Virus record (IMG/VR): IMGVR_UViG_3300044647_001355
Coordinates: 1-43,405 of that record
Reading direction: 5' to 3' (one strand)
Length of the DNA stretch: 43,405 nt
Origin: a virus
Below are positions 26,482 through 31,713 of this stretch, in pieces; position 1 is the first letter of the stretch, and each line of letters starts with the position of its first letter. Below the pieces are notes generated by a model that worked only from the letters and a program-made list of their open reading frames with translations, was not told where the DNA came from and made no database searches. A program made the position numbers and the translations under genes.

Positions 26482-26808
26482 GTGAAACTTAACAAGTACA
26501 TCTTCCTGCTACCTGCTGCCGTCGATGTGGTATGCAAGCGGATGGGGATCTCTCCCCTGTCTCCCTCGGACCTGTTCGTCCTGTACAGCGTTCAATATCT
26601 TCCTGCCCCTCCCAGTCAACTGGCGATCCTCCGACATGCCTCTGAGATGTTTCATCCCATTGCTCCAAGGACCGTGAACGAATGTTGCAGGAGGCTTGTC
26701 TCTTCCTCCCTGCTGTGTATCATAGAAGGGCGATATCATCTCTCTCCTGACGGGCGCATCTTTATCTCTTCTATTCGTCGTTACCTACTGAATAAGCGGC
26801 TGTCATAG
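26482..26808 (+). CDS. Probable winged-helix DNA-binding protein, GTG start
   Basis: The open frame reaches back to 26419, but its first 21 residues are a proline-rich translation of the C/T tract; I prefer GTG at 26482 (VKLNKYIFLLPAAVD), giving 108 residues. The helix pattern (SPSDLFVLYSVQYL, RTVNECCRRLVSSSLLCIIE, GRYHLSPDGRIFISSIRRYL) fits a winged helix with a recognition helix at RTVNECCRRL and a wing at IEGRYHL. It stands alone between two non-coding regions, as a regulator would. The gene is C/T-rich, unlike its neighbours. Confidence 0.55.
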   Translation: MKLNKYIFLLPAAVDVVCKRMGISPLSPSDLFVLYSVQYLPAPPSQLAILRHASEMFHPIAPRTVNECCRRLVSSSLLCIIEGRYHLSPDGRIFISSIRRYLLNKRLS

Positions 26809-27069
26809 TTTCCCCCCGAACTGCTCCCCATAGCCTCCACACACTATAACCCCCATTTATAGCCATTTGCTAACATATTTAGTACGCCAATGCTAAGAAT
26901 CTTAGTAGCATTCAACCCATCAACAGGTCACATCTTCCATGCCCTGTGAATTATTTTAAACTTTTTTTGTCCCATGAAACCCTTGTCAGTACTGCATTTC
27001 ATTAAAATCTGCAACGCTGTTGCAAAAATAAATTTGGATGCTGTGGAAAAGTCGTCGTATGTTTGTGTG
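26809..27069. other. Non-coding spacer
   Basis: No gene seen. AT-rich, with TAAATTTG at 27029-27036 (a possible -7 box, no good -33 partner) and a 14-base string TGTGGAAAAGTCGT at 27042-27055 that also occurs at 22940-22953, upstream of TL-1. The start holds CCCCCCGAACTGC, a sequence that also precedes the short element at 30409. Confidence 0.4.
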
Positions 27070-27455
27070 GCAATCGGGTGATACCAACCAAGTCCCTCAC
27101 CTTGCAATCAGTTCTTTCACATCGTCCCCTGCCCTGTAAGGCAGCCCGACAAACGGAGCAAAAGCACTCAGCCCGCCCAAAGGCAGGTATGAATAGCGGC
27201 ATTCCAACCAAGACCCTGCCGCTATCCCCAACACGGCTCTGACATAGTCAACCCCACAAGGATGCGAACACGATGTAATATCGTCCCCAACGCATGACCA
27301 ATTCCTTAGCACTGAGACAGCAAGTAGCGGCCACCATGCACCAAGCCACCCGATGAGGTCGATTTATCACCCATCGGTCGGGGGTTCCCCCCCTGAACAG
27401 GCCTGCATGGTGGTGACATGGTGTAATGCTACCACGCCGAAAGGGTGGCGGTCAC
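27070..27455 (+). ncRNA. Highly structured non-coding RNA region
   Basis: At least five strong stems in 390 bases without an acceptable gene. (1) GCAA/TTGC plus GGTGA/TCACC, 27070-27105. (2) CTGCC/GGCAG near 27127-27143. (3) ATAGCGGCA/TGCCGCTAT, nine perfect pairs, 27193-27225. (4) ATGCG/CGCAT enclosing ACGAT/ATCGT, 27262-27295. (5) CCACCATGCA/TGCATGGTGG, ten perfect pairs, 27331-27413, enclosing CCGATG/CATCGG and a G/C hairpin. Stems 1 and 3 share a 15-base loop. The region leads into the small-gene operon, so a leader RNA, riboswitch or independent ncRNA is likely. Known class not recognised. Confidence 0.6.
27413..27455 (+). ncRNA. Short minihelix-like element MH-1 (weak member)
   Basis: GTGAC (27413-27417) pairs with GTCAC (27451-27455). 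Between them lie a linker starting ATGGT, as in the tRNA-like minihelices, and a hairpin CCACgCC-GAAA-GGGTGG. The loop is a GAAA tetraloop rather than a T loop, and the first G is shared with the ten-pair stem before it, so the two folds compete. The next gene starts 46 bases on. Confidence 0.4.
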
Positions 27456-27501
27456 AAGTCCGCATAAAAGCAGAGTGAATGAAGTATAAAAACCTATCAC
27501 C

Positions 27502-27705
27502 ATGACAAACAATTTTGAAGGTACATTCGCATTTGAAACATGGCACAATGGCGGACTACAAATGTCTGCCTTTTACGAAGGTATTCATGCCATCAATTTC
27601 ATCTACATGCATGAGCAAAGCCGCACATTCGCTGACCTGCATGTGTACCATAACAAAATCGAGGCTTTAACTGCTTATGAGCAGTTGCAGAGCGAGGTTA
27701 ACTGA
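27502..27705 (+). CDS. Unrecognised small protein
   Basis: A 67-residue protein (MTNNFEGTFAFETWHNGG) with beta-strand-like start and a helical end (KIEALTAYEQLQSEV). It has the leader CCTATCACC before ATG that recurs through this operon, in place of a Shine-Dalgarno site. No family recognised. Confidence 0.65.
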   Translation: MTNNFEGTFAFETWHNGGLQMSAFYEGIHAINFIYMHEQSRTFADLHVYHNKIEALTAYEQLQSEVN

Positions 27706-27707
27706 CG

Positions 27708-27741
27708 AGGACTGATTGCCCGAAACCCCTTCGGGGGTCTT
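27708..27741 (+). ncRNA. Intercistronic hairpin, possible degenerate minihelix
   Basis: AGGA (27708-27711) may pair with TCTT (27738-27741), enclosing a 14-base linker and a very stable CCCC-TTCG-GGGG hairpin (27726-27737). The leader after it (AAATTTTATCGCC-ATG) is nearly identical to that after the element at 28078. A plain hairpin CCCGAA/TTCGGG is an alternative. Confidence 0.4.
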
Positions 27742-27758
27742 AACCAAATTTTATCGCC

Positions 27759-28070
27759 ATGATGACTATCAACATTGGCCTGAACAATAACCCGTTCAAG
27801 TACGAAGAACTCAGTGAGGCTATTGGTTATTCCTTCGGAGGCCGCTGTCAGTTTAGGTTAGGGCAGTGGGGAGAGACACCCGAGCCGACACTTGTCGCTC
27901 TCCTGCCCCGGCCGCTGACCATCGACGAATTAACGCTTCTGCTCTGCCTGACAAAACAGGAGTGCATCGCTGTTTGGGAAGATGGGGAGGGATATTTGGA
28001 TTGGCATCCGAATTTTCCTGAGACCTGTCAATTCGATGAGCGGTTTTTCATACATCACACGGCTGAATGA
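27759..28070 (+). CDS. Unrecognised small protein
   Basis: A 103-residue acidic protein (MMTINIGLNNNPFKYEELSE). A helix-turn pattern LTIDELTLLLCLTKQECIAV lies in the middle and the C-terminus is aromatic (GYLDWHPNFPETCQF). The second Met at 27762 is an equally good start. No family recognised. Confidence 0.65.
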   Translation: MMTINIGLNNNPFKYEELSEAIGYSFGGRCQFRLGQWGETPEPTLVALLPRPLTIDELTLLLCLTKQECIAVWEDGEGYLDWHPNFPETCQFDERFFIHHTAE

Positions 28071-28077
28071 CCCTCCC

Positions 28078-28115
28078 CCACCCGCCGCCGAGCGTGGCCT
28101 TTGATGGCAAGGTGG
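28078..28115 (+). ncRNA. Miniature cloverleaf MC-1
   Basis: CCACC (28078-28082) pairs with GGTGG (28111-28115), enclosing hairpin CGC/GCG (28083-28094), the dinucleotide TG, hairpin GCC-TTTGAT-GGC (28097-28108) and AA. The element at 28406 has the same order with different paired bases. It lies 7 bases after one stop and 17 bases before the next ATG. Confidence 0.5.
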
Positions 28116-28132
28116 AACTAAATTTTATCACC

Positions 28133-28399
28133 ATGAAACGTATCAGCAAACAGGCCAAGGCCATCGCAGATGCCCACATTGAAGCCCGCAAGTCAGGAAA
28201 CTTTAACGATCCAGTCTGCACCACCAAAGAGGAAGTCATCGCTGCCCTTCGAGACGGCAAAACGATCGAGGCAGTACTTGATCAAATAGAGATCAAGTTC
28301 ACCTCCATCCATGCCATCATCCTGTCAAGGGTTCTCTTTCATCAGAGCAAAAACTACAGGGCGGGAGTTTACAAAGGTTTCCGCCTCCTGCTCGACTGA
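28133..28399 (+). CDS. Unrecognised small helical protein
   Basis: The ATG at 28133 (MKRISKQAKAIADAHIEARK) follows the TTTTATCACC leader shared in this operon; the longer frame from 28067 would translate MC-1. The 88-residue product has a basic N-terminal helix and a C-terminal KFTSIHAIILSRVLF helix. No family recognised. Confidence 0.65.
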   Translation: MKRISKQAKAIADAHIEARKSGNFNDPVCTTKEEVIAALRDGKTIEAVLDQIEIKFTSIHAIILSRVLFHQSKNYRAGVYKGFRLLLD

Positions 28400-28405
28400 T
28401 CTTTC

Positions 28406-28444
28406 ACCTGTCGCTTTAGGCGTGGCATTCGATTGCGAACAGGT
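28406..28444 (+). ncRNA. Miniature cloverleaf MC-2
   Basis: ACCTGT (28406-28411) pairs with ACAGGT (28439-28444), enclosing hairpin CGC-TTTAG-GCG (28412-28422), TG, hairpin GCA-TTCGAT-TGC (28425-28436) and GA. Every stem differs in sequence from MC-1 where it pairs, while order, TG spacer and the TTYGAT loop are kept. It starts 6 bases after a stop codon and ends 15 bases before the next ATG. Confidence 0.55.
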
Positions 28445-28459
28445 CCTAAATTTAACACT

Positions 28460-28630
28460 ATGAATCAAGACAGGAAAAATCTCATCATCGTTCTCGCCCT
28501 GCTCATTGCAGGACTTATATTTGCAGGACATGCAGACATGGAGCAATACCCGCAGCATGCCTGCTACGACTCCACGCACAAGACCTGTGACGGAAAGTGT
28601 AAATGCGATGGATTTGAATGTACGAAGTGA
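28460..28630 (+). CDS. Small membrane-anchored or secreted cysteine-rich protein
   Basis: The ATG at 28460 gives 56 residues. Residues 7-22 (NLIIVLALLIAGLIFAG) are a single hydrophobic segment, either a signal peptide or an anchor. The rest is cysteine-rich: HAC, KTC, GKC, KC and FEC, five Cys in 20 residues with DGKCKCDG spacing like a small disulphide knot or metal-binding loop. It would act in the periplasm or at the inner membrane. The stop codon lies inside the acceptor stem of MH-2. Confidence 0.7.
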   Translation: MNQDRKNLIIVLALLIAGLIFAGHADMEQYPQHACYDSTHKTCDGKCKCDGFECTK

Positions 28631-28663
28631 TGGTCGCAGGGTGGTTCGACTCCACCCGCTTCG
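28623..28663 (+). ncRNA. tRNA-like minihelix MH-2
   Basis: CGAAGTG (28623-28629) pairs with CGCTTCG (28657-28663), seven pairs with one G-U. Between are the linker ATGGTCGCAG and a T-arm GGTGG-TTCGACT-CCACC. Acceptor (7) plus T stem (5) gives the 12-pair tRNA half-molecule geometry. The stop codon of the preceding gene (28628-28630) is within the element. A second perfect hairpin GCTCGG/CCGAGC follows at 28673-28690. Confidence 0.7.
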
Positions 28664-28699
28664 CTAAACTGCGCTCGGCAGTACCCGAGCATTTACACC

Positions 28700-29140
28700 A
28701 TGAAGTACGCAATAATTAAGCACGGGACAGCAGAATTTGATGTTGTCACCGAAGATGGCGGGGTTGCATCCATCTACCTAAATGGGTATGGATACACTAC
28801 AATGTATTTTCAGTCAAGAATCGAAAACGGGAACTTTGATGAAGTAACGGAAGGAAAGGCATACTGCAAGGATTGGTCGGGAAATGAAGAAGACGATGTC
28901 ATGATTGCTGATGCCTTGAAATGGCTCGACCCGTTCGAGGACAAATGGGAGCATGATGACAGCATTTGGCCTCAGATGAATTGGACTGCCCACATCAAGT
29001 GGCATGGCGAGAATTACGGCCTCGCCATAATCGACAAAGGCAATTCGGTCAGGCAGACACCTGTTGTCAAGATAGGGGGCAATATCCTTTTTGACAATAC
29101 CCTTACTGAACGAGAAAGGCAAATTCTCTTATCCCTGTGA
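28700..29140 (+). CDS. Unrecognised acidic protein
   Basis: A 146-residue acidic, tryptophan-rich protein (MKYAIIKHGTAEFDVVTEDGG). It has alternating strands early and a helical C-terminus (TLTERERQILLSL). Start preceded by TTTACACC. The stop codon overlaps the first bases of MH-3. No family recognised. Confidence 0.7.
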   Translation: MKYAIIKHGTAEFDVVTEDGGVASIYLNGYGYTTMYFQSRIENGNFDEVTEGKAYCKDWSGNEEDDVMIADALKWLDPFEDKWEHDDSIWPQMNWTAHIKWHGENYGLAIIDKGNSVRQTPVVKIGGNILFDNTLTERERQILLSL

Positions 29141-29181
29141 GAGCGATGGTCGCAGGACGGGTTCGACTCCCGTCCGCTCTC
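29139..29181 (+). ncRNA. tRNA-like minihelix MH-3
   Basis: GAGAGCG (29139-29145) pairs perfectly with CGCTCTC (29175-29181). Linker ATGGTCGCAG is identical to that of MH-2. The T-arm is GACGGG-TTCGACT-CCCGTC. The stop codon of the preceding gene (29138-29140) overlaps the acceptor. The next ATG is 20 bases after the element, after the leader CTAATCAAAAACAAATCACC. Confidence 0.78.
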
Positions 29182-29201
29182 CTAATCAAAAACAAATCAC
29201 C

Positions 29202-29687
29202 ATGAGCAACTTTAATTTTGAAATAATAAAAGAAACCGAAAAGGCAATTTTTGCAAAAGTTCCTTATTTTGAAAAAACATCTGATAACGTTAAAAAACAC
29301 AAGCAATTATTTTATGAATGTTGGATACCTAAAGCAGTTATTGATAAAGGAATTGCAAAAGAATTTGTTATCGGAAAAAGAAATGAAATAAGATTATCCA
29401 ACAAATATCAAAGATTGTGCGAAATGCCGGATTGTTGGAAAACACTTGGAGAATATGCACCTGTAAAAACAGCACAAAAAGTTCAGGTTATTGATTATGA
29501 TAAGTTGTCAGAATTGATTAAGTTTTATGAAAATAAATATGGTGCAAACTTGCGGAGATTGGTCATAGATGGCGAAGGATCTAATGGATATGTAAGTGAT
29601 GAAGATGAAAAAATAATAAATCAATTAGAATTTCCTGCATTAACTAAGGCGCATATCCCCAAAAAACATATAACTATTTATTTGTAA
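29202..29687 (+). CDS. Unrecognised AT-rich small gene
   Basis: The ATG at 29202 (MSNFNFEIIKETEKAIFAK) follows the operon-typical AAATCACC leader; an upstream extension would read through MH-3. The 161-residue lysine-rich product has KKHKQLFYECWIPKAVIDKG and a helical C-terminus. The gene is much richer in A and T than its neighbours, which suggests separate origin. No family recognised. Confidence 0.7.
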   Translation: MSNFNFEIIKETEKAIFAKVPYFEKTSDNVKKHKQLFYECWIPKAVIDKGIAKEFVIGKRNEIRLSNKYQRLCEMPDCWKTLGEYAPVKTAQKVQVIDYDKLSELIKFYENKYGANLRRLVIDGEGSNGYVSDEDEKIINQLEFPALTKAHIPKKHITIYL

Positions 29688-29688
29688 G

Positions 29689-29712
29689 GGCAAAGAAACA
29701 GCCTGTTTTTTA
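29689..29712 (+). terminator. Weak terminator-like hairpin
   Basis: AAACA-GCC-TGTTT (29696-29708) followed by T residues, within a GGC/GCC pair, just after the stop of the AT-rich gene. The stem is short and AT-rich, so function is doubtful. Confidence 0.35.
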
Positions 29713-29722
29713 ATCCTCCCCC

Positions 29723-29764
29723 GAACTGTGATGGTCTAATGTGGGTTCGACTCCCACGCAGTTC
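29723..29764 (+). ncRNA. tRNA-like minihelix MH-4
   Basis: GAACTGT (29723-29729) pairs with GCAGTTC (29758-29764), seven pairs with one U-G. Linker GATGGTCTAAT; T-arm GTGGG-TTCGACT-CCCAC, a canonical 5-pair stem and 7-base T loop. It begins 35 bases after a stop codon and ends 19 bases before the next ATG (leader CTCATCAAAACAAATCAAA). Confidence 0.78.
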
Positions 29765-29783
29765 CTCATCAAAACAAATCAAA

Positions 29784-30011
29784 ATGAGCAACACGCACTA
29801 TGTACTTATCAACGATGACAACGAGGTGGTCGCTGTCATAAAAAAGCAAAACTTCAAAGGTAGACTTGTGACAGCCATCGAAGATGAAACAGAGCAGGAT
29901 GTATTGGGGTTGCAATTGGATCAGATTGAATACAATAGTTACATGATTAAAGCAAGGATTTCGGGCGGTCAGACATACACCGCCACGCTTAGACAAACTT
30001 GGGAATATTAA
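29784..30011 (+). CDS. Unrecognised small beta-rich protein
   Basis: The ATG at 29784 (MSNTHYVLINDDNEVVAVIK) gives 75 residues, mostly short strands (MIKARISGGQTYTATLR). The opening MSNTHYVLINDDN recalls small SH3-like folds but no family is recognised. It starts 19 bases after MH-4, and its ORF extension upstream would translate that element. Confidence 0.65.
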   Translation: MSNTHYVLINDDNEVVAVIKKQNFKGRLVTAIEDETEQDVLGLQLDQIEYNSYMIKARISGGQTYTATLRQTWEY

Positions 30012-30022
30012 AACAAATCACC

Positions 30023-30307
30023 ATGGTAGAATCAAATTACATCCATGCCGACAGAGTCCTGTCAAGCATCTACGCTGATGCTGTTGGCAAGTTTATGTCC
30101 AAGGCAGAGAATCAACTATGCTTCGATGAAATTTGCGAATATGTTCATCGTAAACTACAGCATAGAAAACAAGATGGGTATACTCACTCTTTAGCCATCG
30201 TCAAAGAAGTTTGTAAAAAGGTAGGAGAAAACTTTGACGGGTGCGTGGAGTACTATGCGCCAAATGCTAAATGCTATCGAGATATTTATTTTGCAATCTA
30301 TAATTGA
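30023..30307 (+). CDS. Unrecognised small protein
   Basis: The ATG at 30023 (MVESNYIHADRVLSSIYADA), after AAACAAATCACC, gives 94 residues. Helical N-terminus, then HRKLQHRKQDGYTH and a cysteine-containing C-terminus (EVCKKVGENFDGCVEYY). No family recognised. Confidence 0.65.
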   Translation: MVESNYIHADRVLSSIYADAVGKFMSKAENQLCFDEICEYVHRKLQHRKQDGYTHSLAIVKEVCKKVGENFDGCVEYYAPNAKCYRDIYFAIYN

Positions 30308-30314
30308 ACATCCT

Positions 30315-30401
30315 ATGCAGATTTATATTTTTTTGTGTGCGGGGATGATAATTGTAGTCATACTTATGATACTCGGAATCATTTATGACGACAGGCAATA
30401 A
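30315..30401 (+). CDS. Tiny single-pass membrane protein
   Basis: A 28-residue frame, MQIYIFLCAGMIIVVIL then MILGIIYDDRQ, is almost wholly one hydrophobic helix with a charged C-terminus. It lies 7 bases after the preceding stop and ends 7 bases before MH-5, fitting the gap exactly. Small phage membrane proteins of this size often act on the host envelope; no specific role can be given. Confidence 0.5.
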   Translation: MQIYIFLCAGMIIVVILMILGIIYDDRQ

Positions 30402-30408
30402 TACCCCC

Positions 30409-30452
30409 GAACTGCTATGGTACTCGATCGGGTTCGATTCCCGATGCAGTTC
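30409..30452 (+). ncRNA. tRNA-like minihelix MH-5
   Basis: GAACTGC (30409-30415) pairs perfectly with GCAGTTC (30446-30452). Linker TATGGTACTCG; T-arm ATCGGG-TTCGATT-CCCGAT, six pairs and a 7-base T loop. Compared with MH-4 the last acceptor pair is C-G instead of U-G, and the T stem is changed on both sides, so pairing is kept. It starts 7 bases after a stop and ends 19 bases before the next ATG. Confidence 0.8.
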
Positions 30453-30471
30453 CTCATCAAAACAACAAACC

Positions 30472-30573
30472 ATGACAGCGACAATTTTCTTCTCAGTGGT
30501 GGCGGGAATAGTCTTCTCAGCCTACCTCCTCAGCAAAGGCCTCTCCACCCCCGAACAAATTAAAAAGTGGTGA
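30472..30573 (+). CDS. Tiny membrane protein
   Basis: The ATG at 30472 gives 33 residues: MTATIFFSVVAGIVFSAYLL, then SKGLSTPEQIKKW. One hydrophobic helix and a short basic tail, so probably inserted in the inner membrane. The start lies 19 bases after MH-5, as for the genes after MH-3 and MH-4, which supports it as real. Confidence 0.55.
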   Translation: MTATIFFSVVAGIVFSAYLLSKGLSTPEQIKKW

Positions 30574-30574
30574 C

Positions 30575-30742
30575 ATGTGGAAGGACGTCAAACAAATCAG
30601 CCTGAGCCACCCAAACGAGGTGGTTCGGGCATACGCCAAACACCTCCTCGCTAAAATGAACAGCGGCAAAAGGAGAGAAGCAAGAAAGGAAATTTTATTC
30701 TTCATCAAAAACCATAAACATGAATGTACATCAATTTCTTAA
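30575..30742 (+). CDS. Small basic protein overlapping the next gene
   Basis: A 55-residue frame from the ATG at 30575 (MWKDVKQISLSHPNEVVRAY) through KRREARKEILFFIKNHKH, starting one base after the upstream stop and running 23 bases into the next gene. Strongly basic and helical, so nucleic-acid binding is possible. No family recognised. Confidence 0.5.
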   Translation: MWKDVKQISLSHPNEVVRAYAKHLLAKMNSGKRREARKEILFFIKNHKHECTSIS

Positions 30743-31052
30743 GCAAATTGAACAGGACGGGAAAGCAGTTTACTCCATTTCTGAAGGGGTCTTGAATCCC
30801 GAAGATGGGTTTATATTCTGCATACCCGACACGTTCGAGAAATTCGACGGGTCATATGATTCCCTGCAGAATTACGTTATGAAGCACATCAAGGAACTCG
30901 CATCGCCTCAGAGGTACATCCTCGCCTCGAGGATAAACATCGAGGTGGGAATCAAGATGTCAGAGTCTTCAGCAAGGGAACTCGCATCCATCAACGGAGG
31001 AGATTGGGTATACAACTGTCAAGACAAAAAGTATGAACTCACTAAAAGTTAA
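30720..31052 (+). CDS. Unrecognised small protein
   Basis: A 110-residue protein (MNVHQFLKQIEQDGKAVYSI) with helix-strand alternation, SSARELASINGGDWVYNC near the C-terminus and a final YELTKS. It starts within the preceding small gene. No family recognised. Confidence 0.65.
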   Translation: MNVHQFLKQIEQDGKAVYSISEGVLNPEDGFIFCIPDTFEKFDGSYDSLQNYVMKHIKELASPQRYILASRINIEVGIKMSESSARELASINGGDWVYNCQDKKYELTKS

Positions 31053-31056
31053 AACT

Positions 31057-31296
31057 ATGCAAACGTTTATCACGGCCATCGTATTGGTTGTTGTGTCCTT
31101 TATCTTTGTCCTTGACAGGTACAAAAAGAACTGGGCATACAACCAAATCGAGGAAGACTATCAGAAAACAAAATCCGCCATCAATAAAGTGGACGAGCAG
31201 ACTGCCACCCGCCTTAAAGATTATTTTTTCGAGAGGTGGACAGGTAGAATAAACAGGTGGGTTCTCCTCCAATATATGGCGAATCTTAATAGTTGA
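31057..31296 (+). CDS. Small membrane protein with coiled-coil tail
   Basis: I choose the ATG at 31057 (MQTFITAIVLVVVSFIFVL), just after the upstream stop; 31033 is a possible earlier start. The 79-residue product has one N-terminal transmembrane helix and a charged helical tail (YNQIEEDYQKTKSAINKVDE). This resembles an anchored Rz-like or other accessory envelope protein, but no family match is claimed. A terminator follows. Confidence 0.65.
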   Translation: MQTFITAIVLVVVSFIFVLDRYKKNWAYNQIEEDYQKTKSAINKVDEQTATRLKDYFFERWTGRINRWVLLQYMANLNS

Positions 31297-31306
31297 CATG
31301 GTGATA

Positions 31307-31340
31307 CCCCCCGAACCATTCTTGGTATAGGGGGCTTTTT
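31307..31340 (+). terminator. Rho-independent terminator
   Basis: CCCCC (31308-31312) pairs with GGGGG (31330-31334); inside, ACCA-TTCT-TGGT forms a second stem (31315-31326). C then five T follow. It ends the chain of minihelix-associated small genes, and its start, ATACCCCCCGAAC, resembles the sequence at MH-5. Confidence 0.7.
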
Positions 31341-31355
31341 ATTAAAACAAATCAG

Positions 31356-31553
31356 ATGGAAAATATAACATTCAATCAATGGATGGCGCATATCTACAGA
31401 GAGTTGGGCCATCCCGAAGAAAAGATAAAAAAATATGAGCAAGGTTGCGAAAGTGAAGAAACTATTCATGGATATCGACCAGTCTCTTCGGGGGTTGGAC
31501 ACTATGCCCGCCACGAAGAGAGCCAAGACACTGCACATTCTGTTGTTGATTAA
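31356..31553 (+). CDS. Small frame with uncertain 3' half
   Basis: A 65-codon frame after an AAACAAATCAG leader. The first 27 residues (MENITFNQWMAHIYRELGHP) look like a real protein; from 31435 on it overlaps another gene in the +1 frame and its sequence becomes compositionally odd. A run of seven A at 31427-31433 lies just before the overlap. Either a short real gene with a random tail, or the start of a protein fused to the next frame by slippage or a sequence error. Confidence 0.4.
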   Translation: MENITFNQWMAHIYRELGHPEEKIKKYEQGCESEETIHGYRPVSSGVGHYARHEESQDTAHSVVD

Positions 31554-31713
31554 CGAAGAGTTGTGCGATAAAGTAATAGAATTAATTGAAAACAATGAAA
31601 CACTTCAACGAAATCAGAGAGCATATCCTTCAGACGTACAAGATAGACATCACGAACAAAACGCGGAGGCAGCCGACGACTTACCTTCGAGGAGCGACAG
31701 CGTATATTCTTAG
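31435..31713 (+). CDS. Small helical protein with long overlaps on both sides
   Basis: A 92-codon frame, MSKVAKVKKLFMDIDQSLRG, with convincing helices up to about residue 62 (IELIENNETLQRNQR). After 31595 it overlaps the next gene for 119 bases and reads as a shadow. It also overlaps the preceding frame by 119 bases. No family recognised. Confidence 0.5.
   Translation: MSKVAKVKKLFMDIDQSLRGLDTMPATKRAKTLHILLLINEELCDKVIELIENNETLQRNQRAYPSDVQDRHHEQNAEAADDLPSRSDSVYS

Noticed and set aside
26053-26537. Several overlapping frames in the purine-biased tract
   Set aside because: Low-complexity products (runs of H, P, S, T, or G, E) from biased DNA, on both strands.
27042-27055. TGTGGAAAAGTCGT as a DnaA box
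   Set aside because: It differs from the TGTGGATAA consensus and has only one other copy in a non-coding region; noted only as a shared string.
27002-27312. Two minus-strand frames of about 70 codons
   Set aside because: They overlap each other and run through perfect stems; hydrophobic stretches come from GC-rich hairpin sequence.
27000-31400. A CRISPR array, suggested by evenly spaced short elements
   Set aside because: No identical direct repeats with unique spacers; the similarity is structural and the intervals are genes.
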